Assembly (NCBI GenBank): GCA_027491215.1
Contig: JAIXWP010000009.1
Span: 1-42,856, forward strand
Length of the DNA stretch: 42,856 nt
From: Flavobacteriales bacterium
GTDB lineage: Bacteria > Bacteroidota > Bacteroidia > Flavobacteriales_D > Sanyastnellaceae
Direction: 5' to 3'
This document shows, in pieces, positions 1 to 7,675 of the stretch (positions are counted from its first letter, which is position 1; every line of letters begins with the position of its first letter). The notes under the pieces were generated by a model. That model was given only the letters and a program-made list of their open reading frames with translations, was not told where the DNA came from and did not search any database. The position numbers were made by a program, and so were the translations under genes.

Positions 1-1
1 A

Positions 2-415
2 TCAAAAGAAATTGGAACAGATCAATTTGATAAAATAAAATTCAAAGAAAAGCTTGAAGGAATCAGATTAAAGGATGGAAAATCACAAAATTTCTCCTTT
101 GAAAGATTACAAAAAATATGTGCTGAAAGCGGAGTCGCCCTTGTGCAAACCCCAAATATTGCCAAAGCTCCTATTAAAGCGGCAGCGCGTTGGATTCATA
201 AAAAACCAGTTATCCAACTCTCTAATAAATTCCATTCAGATAATGAATTCTGGATGATTTTCTTTCATGAAGTAGCCCACATACTACTACATGGCAAGAA
301 AGAAATTTTTCTTGAAGCCACTGAGGGATTCACTGTAAATGAAGCAAAAGAAGCTGAGGCAACACAATATGCAGTGAAACTAATGCAAAGAGTGAAGGGC
401 AGCAAACACTATTAA
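2..415 (+). CDS. HigA-like antitoxin with ImmA/IrrE metalloprotease domain, C-terminal part (partial at left edge)
   Basis: The frame is open from the first bases of the window to TAA at 413-415, so only the C-terminal 137 residues are present. The HExxH zinc motif HEVAH is encoded at 266-280, followed by an acidic EAKEAEA segment, as in ImmA/IrrE (COG2856) peptidase domains. The stretch before it (LQKICAESGVALVQTP, then KAPIKAAARW) resembles the linker of two-domain proteins that carry an N-terminal XRE/HigA helix-turn-helix, which would lie outside the window. In that family the protein acts as antitoxin and autoregulator of a HigBA pair. The tail after EAEA is short, so the C-terminus may be eroded. 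The stop overlaps the end of the convergent DUF2461 gene by 4 bases. The family call is good; the antitoxin role is inferred. Confidence 0.75.
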   Translation, partial: SKEIGTDQFDKIKFKEKLEGIRLKDGKSQNFSFERLQKICAESGVALVQTPNIAKAPIKAAARWIHKKPVIQLSNKFHSDNEFWMIFFHEVAHILLHGKKEIFLEATEGFTVNEAKEAEATQYAVKLMQRVKGSKHY

Positions 416-1086
416 CCCAACGCCTTATTAATAAAGCGAATCAATGGAAGGGTGGACTCGTATGCTTTGAAAATTTTCTTTTCTGCTTTTCCAGAAATCA
501 GCTCTTCGTCTGAAAAGGTGAGATAGGTGAAGAACCCTTTCATTCGAATGTATTCTTCCGCTGGATCATTTGCGTCGAATCCTTTCGGCACGCGTGTCAA
601 TATTTCTGGCGCTTGAACTCCGTCTGGAAAAACTTTTAAAAACGATTTATCCTCAGCAATTTTTTTCCATTCTGGCAAATGATAGTGGATCTCTTTTCGA
701 ATATCCAATAGATCATTTGGCTCGGGCATGTAAACTCCCCCGCCCACAAAACTATTTCCAGGTTGTAGTTGGAAAAAATATCCCGCCAAATTGCTTTTCT
801 TTCCTCCTTGATTGATGATGGAAAAGAAATTGGTTTTGTATGGGGTTTTATCTTTTGAAAAACGGATATCCCTATTGATTCTCGAAACACATTTCTTCGC
901 CTCAATTTCTGCAGCCGCAAACTCATCATCAAAAGAGGATATTCCTCTAATTAATGAAGCCGTGTATTCAATAAAATTTTGCTTCGCCGCATCATACGTC
1001 GCACGATTGGCATCAAACCACTCTTTGTTATTATTCTTCTTTAGCTTTTTTAAAAAATCCAAAGTCCCCGCTTCTATTTTCAACAT
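412..1086 (-). CDS. DUF2461 (TIGR02453) family protein
   Basis: About 224 residues, the usual size for DUF2461 proteins, which are widespread in Bacteroidota and have no firmly established biochemical role. Recognisable family features are the N-terminal TLDFLKKLKKNNNKEWFDANR segment, the central RINRDIRFSKDKTPYKTNF block and the GGGVYMP motif. No signal peptide or membrane segment is seen, so it should be cytoplasmic. An ATG 18 bases upstream (1104) is also in frame; I prefer 1086 because the family usually begins a few residues before TLDFL. It is convergent with the ImmA/IrrE gene and is followed upstream by the heptamer repeat region. Confidence 0.85.
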   Translation of the reverse strand: MLKIEAGTLDFLKKLKKNNNKEWFDANRATYDAAKQNFIEYTASLIRGISSFDDEFAAAEIEAKKCVSRINRDIRFSKDKTPYKTNFFSIINQGGKKSNLAGYFFQLQPGNSFVGGGVYMPEPNDLLDIRKEIHYHLPEWKKIAEDKSFLKVFPDGVQAPEILTRVPKGFDANDPAEEYIRMKGFFTYLTFSDEELISGKAEKKIFKAYESTLPLIRFINKALG

Positions 1087-1125
1087 ACCCTCAATTTTCC
1101 ACAAACTTAATCACTATCTGAAATG

Positions 1126-1220
1126 GTCATTCGTAATTCGTAATTCGTAATTTGTAATTTGTCATTTGTTCTCGGCAAAGCCGAGATCATTTGTCATTTG
1201 TAATTTGTAATTTGTCATTT
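1126..1220. repeat. Heptamer (7-bp) tandem repeat array interrupted by a hairpin
   Basis: The intergenic region reads as consecutive 7-base units of consensus GTMATTY: gtcattc, gtaattc, gtaattc, gtaattt, gtaattt, gtcattt (1126-1167), then a 17-base perfect hairpin, then tcattt, gtcattt, gtaattt, gtaattt, gtcattt (1187-1220). The 21 bases at 1147-1167 are repeated exactly at 1200-1220. The hairpin sits inside one heptad. The array lies between the divergent DUF2461 and mutS genes. The period resembles the short tandemly repeated repetitive heptamers of cyanobacteria, but the sequence differs. Confidence 0.9.
1170..1186. other. Perfect 7-bp-stem hairpin inside the heptamer array
   Basis: TCTCGGC, loop AAA, GCCGAGA. 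It is GC-rich compared with the AT-rich repeats around it and is not followed by a T-run, so it is not a standard intrinsic terminator. It looks inserted between the GT and the CATTT of one repeat unit. Confidence 0.85.
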
Positions 1221-1285
1221 TCCATTGTTGATGACTTGTGAATAACTCAAGCGGGTTTTGAACAGTGAAATAAAGCCGTAGTTCT

Positions 1286-1293
1286 TACGTTTG
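1286..1293 (+). promoter_or_regulatory. Candidate mutS promoter -7 element (TAcgTTTG)
   Basis: An exact match to the Bacteroidota -7 consensus TAnnTTTG, 16 bases before the ATG at 1310. No convincing -33 TTTG is present at the usual distance; a TTTTG lies 25 bases upstream. Comparable spacings (16-21 bases) are seen before several other genes in this window. Confidence 0.5.
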
Positions 1294-1309
1294 ACGCAAC
1301 GATTTTTAC

Positions 1310-4024
1310 ATGATTAGCGAGGCTGCCGTCTTCTTCAATGAGGCGGCAGTTTTGCTTTTTAATCCAGTGAGTACAAACGAAGAACATATCGAATCTACCC
1401 CCAGCAATGGAATCGTCGAGACTCCTTTGATGAAGCAATACAATAGCATCAAAGTGAAATATCCCGATGCGCTTTTGCTATTTCGTGTGGGCGATTTCTA
1501 CGAAACGTTTGGAGAAGATGCCGTTCGCGCTTCGCGCATATTAGGAATTACACTCACCAAGAGAAAAAACGGTGCAGCAGCATACGTCGAACTCGCTGGT
1601 TTTCCGCATCACAGTCTTGACACCTATTTACCAAAGCTCGTTAAAGCAGGAAATCGTGTAGCGATTTGTGATCAATTGGAAGATCCTAAGCTCACCAAGA
1701 AAATTGTGAAACGCGGTATCACCGAACTCGTGACACCTGGCGTTTCTTACAATGATAAAACCATCGATGCTGCTAGAAATAATTTCTTAGCAGCTGTTTC
1801 TTTTGGTGGCACGCCCAACGCTCCGCAACAAGCGGGCGTCGCCTTTCTCGATATCACCACAGGTGAATTCGTTACCGCGCAAGGCTCGATTGATTATATC
1901 GATAAACTCATTCAAAGCTTTCGCCCCAATGAAGTGCTTTATCAAAAACAATTTGATCAAGCTTTCAAATCCGCTTTCGGCGATCGTTTCTATACGTTTC
2001 GATTGGATGAATGGGTTTTTACAAAAGAATTTGGAGTTGAAATTTTAACCAAACACTTCGGCACAAAATCGCTGAAGGGATTCGGTATCGAAGAATTACC
2101 TCTCGGGATTGTGGCTTCTGGCGCGGTATTGCATTACCTCGCGGAAACGCAACACGACAAGGTCGCTCACATTGCCACCCTCGGTCGTATCGAAGAGGAT
2201 AGATATGTTTGGCTAGATAAATTTACCATTCGCAATCTCGAACTCATCGGTAGTGCGAATGAAAATGCGAAAACACTCATTGACATCATTGATGAAACGA
2301 CCTCCCCGATGGGCGGACGTCTTCTTCGCAGATGGTTGTTATTGCCGTTGAAGGAGATCAATTTGATCGAACAACGTTTGTCCGTAGTAGATCATCTTCA
2401 TCGTCACCAAGAACTCCTCGACCAACTCACATCAGAGTTGAAACAAGTGGGCGATCTAGAGCGATTGATCTCGAAAGTAGCGGTAGGTCGCATCAATCCC
2501 CGCGAAGTGCAACAAATTCGCAGAGCGCTTGAAGCGATTCAACCGATCAAAGACTGGTGCGTACAATCCGACAACAAAGAACTCGCTGCGTTAGGACATC
2601 AATTAAACGCATGTAAAGACATAAGTGAACGCATAGCGCGTGAAGTTCATTCCGATCCACCTATAGCCCTTAATAAAGGCCAAGTGATAGCGGATGGCGT
2701 AAATGCTGAACTCGATGAACTGCGCACATTGGCATTTTCTGGAAAAGAAGTACTCCTTCAAATCCAACATCGTGAAGCAGAACGTACCGAAATTCCTTCG
2801 CTAAAAATATCTTATAATAATGTCTTCGGATATTATTTAGAAGTTAGAAATACCCACAAGGATAAAGTCCCAAAAGACTGGATCCGCAAGCAAACGCTGA
2901 CTCAAGCAGAGCGCTACATCACCGAGGAGCTCAAAGAATACGAGACAAAAATTCTCGGTGCCGAGGAAAAAATCGGTTCGATTGAATTGCGACTATTCAA
3001 TGAATTGGTGGCTGCTATCATGGAATACACTTCATCGATTCAGCTCAACGCTCAACTGCTCGCGCGCATTGACTGCATGATGTCGTTTGCAAAAGTGGCA
3101 ACGAAATACAACTATGTAAAACCTTCGGTGAATGATTCGAAGGTCATCAAAATATTAAACGGTCGCCACCCTGTGATCGAACGTTCTTTACCAACAGGTG
3201 AAGAATATGTCAGCAATGATATTTATCTGGACAATGACACCCAGCAGATCATGATGATCACTGGACCCAACATGTCGGGTAAATCTGCTGTATTGCGTCA
3301 GACGGCGCTCATCGTGCTATTGGCGCAAGTTGGAGCATTCGTTCCTGCTAGTGCTGCCGACATTGGTATTGTCGACAAAATTTTCACCCGCGTTGGTGCG
3401 AGTGATAATATATCAAGTGGTGAATCTACGTTCATGGTTGAAATGAATGAGACCGCGAGCATCCTCAATAACTTGAGCGATCGCAGCCTTATCCTCCTCG
3501 ATGAAATCGGACGTGGCACTTCCACTTACGATGGTATTTCCATTGCGTGGTCGATTGCTGAATACATTCACGAACATCCGAAGACAAAAGGAAAAACACT
3601 TTTCGCAACGCACTATCATGAACTCAATGAAATGGAAGGCATTTTCAAACGCATCCGAAATTTCAATGTGAGCGTGAAAGAAGTGGGACAGAAAATTATT
3701 TTCCTAAGAAAACTTGCGCAAGGCGGAAGCAATCACAGCTTCGGTATTCACGTTGCGAAATTGGCAGGGATGCCGAGCAAAGTCGTGGAGCGCTCGAAAG
3801 AAGTATTAGCACAACTTGAAAAATCTCACTCTAAGGAAAATCTTACGGGCGCTATTGAGCGCGTAGCCAATGATGCAAGCATGCAATTGAGTTTCTTTCA
3901 ATTGGATGATCCAATGCTCGAACAAATTCGTGAGGAAATTTTACATCTCGATATTAATACTCTCACACCTGTTGAAGCGTTGATGAAGCTCAACGAAATA
4001 AAGCGTCTACTCAGCGGGAAATAG
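1310..4024 (+). CDS. mutS: DNA mismatch repair protein MutS
   Basis: MutS recognises mismatches as a clamp and recruits MutL. The mismatch-reading motif [10 protein letters not shown] (Phe63, Glu65) lies in the N-terminal domain, with connector, core/lever and clamp regions following. The ATPase has Walker A GPNMSGKS near residue 652 and Walker B with [12 protein letters not shown] near 731, then THYHE. Length is 904 residues from ATG 1310, about 20-30 longer than usual for the family. The first 19 residues are hydrophobic, overlap a terminator-like hairpin and are not recognisable MutS sequence. GTG at 1367 (885 residues) is the main alternative. I keep 1310 because it lies 16 bases after a TAcgTTTG element. 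No mutL is nearby. Confidence 0.97.
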   Translation: MISEAAVFFNEAAVLLFNPVSTNEEHIESTPSNGIVETPLMKQYNSIKVKYPDALLLFRVGDFYETFGEDAVRASRILGITLTKRKNGAAAYVELAGFPHHSLDTYLPKLVKAGNRVAICDQLEDPKLTKKIVKRGITELVTPGVSYNDKTIDAARNNFLAAVSFGGTPNAPQQAGVAFLDITTGEFVTAQGSIDYIDKLIQSFRPNEVLYQKQFDQAFKSAFGDRFYTFRLDEWVFTKEFGVEILTKHFGTKSLKGFGIEELPLGIVASGAVLHYLAETQHDKVAHIATLGRIEEDRYVWLDKFTIRNLELIGSANENAKTLIDIIDETTSPMGGRLLRRWLLLPLKEINLIEQRLSVVDHLHRHQELLDQLTSELKQVGDLERLISKVAVGRINPREVQQIRRALEAIQPIKDWCVQSDNKELAALGHQLNACKDISERIAREVHSDPPIALNKGQVIADGVNAELDELRTLAFSGKEVLLQIQHREAERTEIPSLKISYNNVFGYYLEVRNTHKDKVPKDWIRKQTLTQAERYITEELKEYETKILGAEEKIGSIELRLFNELVAAIMEYTSSIQLNAQLLARIDCMMSFAKVATKYNYVKPSVNDSKVIKILNGRHPVIERSLPTGEEYVSNDIYLDNDTQQIMMITGPNMSGKSAVLRQTALIVLLAQVGAFVPASAADIGIVDKIFTRVGASDNISSGESTFMVEMNETASILNNLSDRSLILLDEIGRGTSTYDGISIAWSIAEYIHEHPKTKGKTLFATHYHELNEMEGIFKRIRNFNVSVKEVGQKIIFLRKLAQGGSNHSFGIHVAKLAGMPSKVVERSKEVLAQLEKSHSKENLTGAIERVANDASMQLSFFQLDDPMLEQIREEILHLDINTLTPVEALMKLNEIKRLLSGK
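1323..1360 (+). terminator. Terminator-like hairpin at the start of mutS (possible attenuator)
   Basis: CTGCCGTCTT (1323-1332) pairs with GAGGCGGCAG (1340-1349) over ten pairs, including two G-U pairs, with a 7-base loop. It is followed by an interrupted T tract (1350-1360). It has the shape of an intrinsic terminator on the + strand only. It lies between the candidate mutS promoter and the alternative GTG start at 1367, and inside the reading frame if ATG 1310 is used. Either it limits mutS transcription or it ends a short leader RNA. Confidence 0.55.
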
Positions 4025-4057
4025 TCATTTCACCGACAAATCATCCCCTTTCACAGA

Positions 4058-4089
4058 TAGTGATAGTTTATCGCTAAACGATAGCACTA
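4058..4089. promoter_or_regulatory. Imperfect inverted repeat before the ABC/LytSR operon (possible operator)
   Basis: TAGTGATAGTTTA (4058-4070) and TAAACgaTAGCACTA (4075-4089) are inverted copies with one mismatch and a two-base bulge around TCGC. The right arm ends on the first bases of a TAcgTTTG element, which is a position typical of an operator. It could also be a weak terminator for mutS, but no T-run follows directly. Confidence 0.4.
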
Positions 4090-4095
4090 CGTTTG
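4088..4095 (+). promoter_or_regulatory. Candidate promoter -7 element (TAcgTTTG) for the ABC/LytSR operon
   Basis: An exact TAnnTTTG match 17 bases before the ATG at 4113. No clear -33 TTTG is seen; the upstream position is occupied by the inverted repeat. Confidence 0.5.
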
Positions 4096-4112
4096 AAGAA
4101 ATATTTTTCCAA

Positions 4113-5027
4113 ATGAAAAATGCTATTCAAACAAACGGACTAGTTCATAGTTACGAGGGAAAGGAACTCGTCATTAATGAATTGAACTTATGTGTTCCCG
4201 AAGGATCAATTTTCGGATTCCTTGGACCGAATGGTGCGGGCAAAACAACCACACTACGCCTTCTTCTTGGCTTGATTAAAATCCAATCAGGCGAAGTCAA
4301 AATCTTCGATCAATCGCTTGCATCACATCGCATTGAAATATTAAAGCGCGTGGGATCATTAATCGAAAGCCCTTCGATTTACGGCCATCTCACTGCTCGG
4401 GAAAATCTATTGATTTGGCAAAAAATTTATCAATGTCCGATGTCACGCCTTGATGAAGTATTACAATGGGTTGGATTGAGTGGTACTGGAAAAAAGAAAG
4501 CCGGTAAATTCTCTTTAGGAATGAAACAGCGATTGAGCATCGCAATTTCATTACTTCACTCTCCTCAATTATTAATTCTCGACGAGCCCACGAATGGCCT
4601 AGATCCACAAGGGATCTTGGAGATGCGTGAGCTATTGAAAGAACTCAACTCTAAGCACGGAATCACCATTTTAGTGTCAAGTCATTTGCTATCAGAGATT
4701 GAAAGACTCGTGACACACGTTGCGATCATTGATAAAGGAAAATTAAAATTTCAAGGCACACTTCAAGCCTTGACGAGCGTACAACGTCAATCTGAATTTT
4801 TAATCTTCGATACATCTGATAATATTCAAGCATTGCATCTCATTGGCAAGCGCGGAATGGAAGGATATATCGACAACGGTAAAATTCATACATCCTTAAT
4901 GTCGCGTCAGCAGATCGCTACAGCAAATCACCTCATCATTTCTAATGGCATTGAATTATATGAATGCGCTGCTGGAAGAAATGACCTGGAATCCATTTTT
5001 ATGAACCTTATACAACACGAATCATGA
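4113..5027 (+). CDS. ABC transporter ATP-binding protein (BcrA/ABC-2 type)
   Basis: Powers an ABC-2 exporter at the inner membrane. Walker A GPNGAGKTT is at residues 39-47, the signature FSLGMKQR at 133-140, Walker B LLILDE at 153-158 with the D-loop NGLDPQG after it, and the switch histidine SSHLLSE near 191. The roughly 90 residues after the ATPase core form the C-terminal extension usual in BcrA-like proteins of 300 residues. It overlaps the permease gene by 4 bases (ATGA), so the two are translationally coupled, and a LytS/LytTR pair follows. That setting is typical of export or immunity systems for antimicrobial peptides, but the substrate cannot be read from the sequence. Confidence 0.93.
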   Translation: MKNAIQTNGLVHSYEGKELVINELNLCVPEGSIFGFLGPNGAGKTTTLRLLLGLIKIQSGEVKIFDQSLASHRIEILKRVGSLIESPSIYGHLTARENLLIWQKIYQCPMSRLDEVLQWVGLSGTGKKKAGKFSLGMKQRLSIAISLLHSPQLLILDEPTNGLDPQGILEMRELLKELNSKHGITILVSSHLLSEIERLVTHVAIIDKGKLKFQGTLQALTSVQRQSEFLIFDTSDNIQALHLIGKRGMEGYIDNGKIHTSLMSRQQIATANHLIISNGIELYECAAGRNDLESIFMNLIQHES

Positions 5028-5806
5028 TCACCACATTCATCCACAGCTTGCAAAGCGAACGCATCAAAATGCGCAGAAGCGCTGCCTTCTGGTTGGTGGT
5101 GGCAGGCGCTTTGTTCATCCCCACTATACTAACAATTGTACAAATTATTTATCCCGATAAATTCTCGCCACTAGCAATGCAAGGTGAATACTGGCGTTTG
5201 TTGTACAAACATTCATGGGAAACTATGGCCATACTTCTCCTACCAATAGGTGTTATTTTATCTACTAGTTTGATCACACAAATGGAGTTCAAAAACAATA
5301 CTTGGAAACAAGTATATGCTTCGCCGCAAAGTTTAAGCACCATATTTCTTTCAAAGCTCACCATCACTCTCTTGATGATGCTTGCCTTCTTCATTTTATT
5401 TACTCTTGGTATGCTCATCTCTGCTTATTTGCCTCCTCTTTTGAATGGCACTAATGTTTTTCCATCCGCGGATATTCCTATAGATTTATTCGTTTGGGGA
5501 ACACTGAAATTCTTTGTCGCCTGCCTTCCAATTGTAGCTATTCAATATTTCATTAGCATGCAATTCAAAAATTTCTTGGTGTCCGTTGGATTTGGATTAG
5601 TGATGATCGTGGGAAGCATCTTCGCATTGCAATGGAAGTATGGCTATACATTTCCTTATAGTTATTCTGCACTACAATTCTTTGAAGTAAATGGAAATCC
5701 GCGCCATCCGGCTAATATCTCCACCATGTATTGGTCGTTCGGATACTTCTTGTTTTTTACCATGGTGCATTATATCACTTACATTTATAGAAAAGAAAGA
5801 GGTTAG
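5024..5806 (+). CDS. ABC-2 type transporter permease
   Basis: 260 residues with about six hydrophobic segments (near residues 20-40, 70-87, 112-135, 155-175, 183-203 and 237-255). The N-terminus SLQSERIKMRRSAAFWLVV is typical of ABC-2 permeases of the lantibiotic-immunity or multidrug type, in which a cytoplasmic basic helix precedes the first membrane span. It is the membrane partner of the preceding ATPase, with which it overlaps by 4 bases. The histidine kinase gene starts 5 bases downstream. The family assignment rests on topology and context more than on a distinctive motif. Confidence 0.85.
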   Translation: MITTFIHSLQSERIKMRRSAAFWLVVAGALFIPTILTIVQIIYPDKFSPLAMQGEYWRLLYKHSWETMAILLLPIGVILSTSLITQMEFKNNTWKQVYASPQSLSTIFLSKLTITLLMMLAFFILFTLGMLISAYLPPLLNGTNVFPSADIPIDLFVWGTLKFFVACLPIVAIQYFISMQFKNFLVSVGFGLVMIVGSIFALQWKYGYTFPYSYSALQFFEVNGNPRHPANISTMYWSFGYFLFFTMVHYITYIYRKERG

Positions 5807-5811
5807 TATTC

Positions 5812-6867
5812 ATGATTAAAAAATCGCTCATCGTTCTCTTGCACATTGGCTACTGGTCATTGTATCTCTTTTTGCTCTTTATCATTTTCGTTCTCACCAT
5901 TGCTTCACAAGGTGGAGCAAAAGGACAATTCTGGCCGATGCTATATGAATGGTCCGAGTTCATGCTTGTCATTGCAATAGTTCCTGGCGCTATTGGATTC
6001 TATGTTGGATACTCCATTCTATTCAAAAGATTTTTTGCAAGAAAAAAAATAATAAAGCTCCTGCTAGCAATGGCAGCAACCGCTCTTGTATGCTCCGCAG
6101 TTGGATTTTTAATGGCGCAAATCATCTACTCTGAGTTTCGTCTTTCACAAATTACCATTGAGGGAATCATTGCACAAGTGTTACTCATTTCATTCATGTC
6201 TGGCATCAACATGACCATCGGCATTATCATGCAAGGCTTCATTACCGCGTATTCTGATATCGCCGTGAAAGAAGAATTGACTAGAAAAAACACTGAAATA
6301 GAACTAGCCCTTGTTCGATCGCAATTGAATCCTCACTTTTTATTCAACACCATTAATAATATCGATGTGCTCATTCAAATCGATCCTGATAGAGCATCTC
6401 GTTATCTCAATGAACTTTCGCACATCATGCGTTACATGTTGTATGAAACCAAGACCGAGCGAGTGCCACTTTCAAGAGAAATTGATTACATGCACAAATA
6501 CATTGCACTTCAAAAAATAAGAACCTCCATTGAGAATTATGTAGTCTTCGAAGTGAAGGGCGATGTGGAAAGTGCGCGCATAGAACCCATGATACTATTG
6601 CCTTTTCTTGAAAATGCATTTAAACATGCAGAGAAAAATAAAAAAGAAAATGCTATTAAGGTCAGCCTCTCCGTGGAAGCGCAGCGTATATATTTTAAAT
6701 GTGAAAATACTTTTTTGAAAAAATTGGTAGTTCCTACAATTTCCAAGTCTAATGGGTTGGGCAATGAGCTCATCCAAAAACGAATTAGCTTGCTTTACGG
6801 TGAACATGAATTGCGTATGTATGAGCTAGACGAAGTGTATCATGTCGAATTAATTTTGCCAAGATGA
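5812..6867 (+). CDS. LytS/YehU-type sensor histidine kinase
   Basis: Four predicted membrane spans (about residues 8-30, 48-70, 82-104 and 118-142) are followed by a short linker and a His_kinase (PF06580) domain. The phosphoacceptor block is LRSQLNPHFLFN-like, with His175 and the EIDYMHKYIALQKIR segment after it. ATP-binding motifs are PFLENAFKHA (N box) and NGLGNELIQKRISLLYG (G-box region). There is no separate extracellular sensory domain, so the membrane part, perhaps together with the adjacent ABC permease, is the likely sensor. It overlaps the response regulator gene by 4 bases. Confidence 0.93.
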   Translation: MIKKSLIVLLHIGYWSLYLFLLFIIFVLTIASQGGAKGQFWPMLYEWSEFMLVIAIVPGAIGFYVGYSILFKRFFARKKIIKLLLAMAATALVCSAVGFLMAQIIYSEFRLSQITIEGIIAQVLLISFMSGINMTIGIIMQGFITAYSDIAVKEELTRKNTEIELALVRSQLNPHFLFNTINNIDVLIQIDPDRASRYLNELSHIMRYMLYETKTERVPLSREIDYMHKYIALQKIRTSIENYVVFEVKGDVESARIEPMILLPFLENAFKHAEKNKKENAIKVSLSVEAQRIYFKCENTFLKKLVVPTISKSNGLGNELIQKRISLLYGEHELRMYELDEVYHVELILPR

Positions 6868-7538
6868 GTTATACCTGCATCATCATAGAAGACGAGCCAT
6901 TGGCGGCAGAGCGATTGAAAACATATATTTCAAAGCATCGTCTTTTACAATTGACAGGTACGTTTGAATCGGGAAAAACAGGATTAGATTTTCTCAAGAA
7001 AAATGAAATAGACATTGTTTTTCTCGATTTAAATCTCGGAGAAATTTCAGGTATTCGTATTCTTGAAAACAATAGTATTCCTTCTCAAGTCATCATTACC
7101 ACCGCCTATCAAGAGTATGCCTTGAAAGGATTTGAATTAGATGTAGTCGACTATTTATTGAAACCCTTTGTAGAAGAGCGTTGGCTCGTGAGTGTAGAAA
7201 AGGCCATCAATCGGATCGAAGCTAAGCGCTCGGGAAATGATCGTTTCGTGATGATAAAGACCGAGCATCGTTTAGAAAAAGTATTTCTCCGCGACATTGT
7301 ATTCATAGAGGGAATGGGCGATTACCGCAGGATTCACACCATCCACAAAAAGATCATGACCTTACAAACCTTCCGAGAGATGGAAGAAATGTTTGATCAA
7401 TCCGACATTGTGCGCGTGCATAAGTCATACATGGTAGCAAAGAGTCGCATCACTAGCATCAGCAAAGACAAGCTCACCCTCCCCGATCGCGAAATCCCGA
7501 TCTCGGAGAGTTACAGAGGCGTAGTGACAAACGACTAA
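6864..7538 (+). CDS. LytTR family response regulator
   Basis: 224 residues. The receiver domain has the acidic pair IIEDEP near residues 8-12, the phospho-acceptor Asp55 in IVFLDLNLGE, Thr80 and Lys100 in DYLLKPF. A LytTR DNA-binding domain follows from about residue 125 (KVFLRDIVFIEGMGDYRRIH). LytTR proteins bind paired direct repeats upstream of their targets. The inverted repeat at 4058-4089 is the obvious place to look for autoregulation. This is the last gene of the operon; its stop codon lies within the left arm of the long inverted repeat. Confidence 0.95.
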   Translation: MSYTCIIIEDEPLAAERLKTYISKHRLLQLTGTFESGKTGLDFLKKNEIDIVFLDLNLGEISGIRILENNSIPSQVIITTAYQEYALKGFELDVVDYLLKPFVEERWLVSVEKAINRIEAKRSGNDRFVMIKTEHRLEKVFLRDIVFIEGMGDYRRIHTIHKKIMTLQTFREMEEMFDQSDIVRVHKSYMVAKSRITSISKDKLTLPDREIPISESYRGVVTND

Positions 7539-7675
7539 CTTAGTTACTAACTACTAGTTACGAGTGACTAGAGTAAATACTAGATGTGTAGACAGGCAGT
7601 CCCTTATAGACACTATAAAACTATCTCGCTAGTCGTTACTCTAGTCACTAGTCGTTAGTATCTAGTCACTAAGTT
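7537..7675. repeat. Long inverted repeat built of two opposed heptamer arrays
   Basis: The left arm 7537-7576 and the reverse complement of the right arm 7636-7675 agree at 33 of 40 positions; the last 13 bases of the arm (GTGACTAGAGTAA) are perfect. Each arm is itself a run of 7-base units of consensus GTKACTA: left gttacta, actacta, gttacga, gtgacta; right, reversed, gtgacta, gatacta, acgacta, gtgacta. The 59-base spacer contains a small TTATA/TATAA hairpin. Both outer ends include the stop codons of the convergent response regulator and clpX genes. It may end transcription from both sides. Confidence 0.9.

Noticed and set aside
1126-1220. CRISPR array
   Set aside because: Units are 7 bases with no spacers and no cas genes; it is a simple heptamer array with one hairpin.
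7537-7675. Insertion sequence remnant or integron-like attachment site because of the inverted repeat
   Set aside because: There is no transposase or integrase fragment and only 59 bases between the arms, which are themselves heptad arrays.
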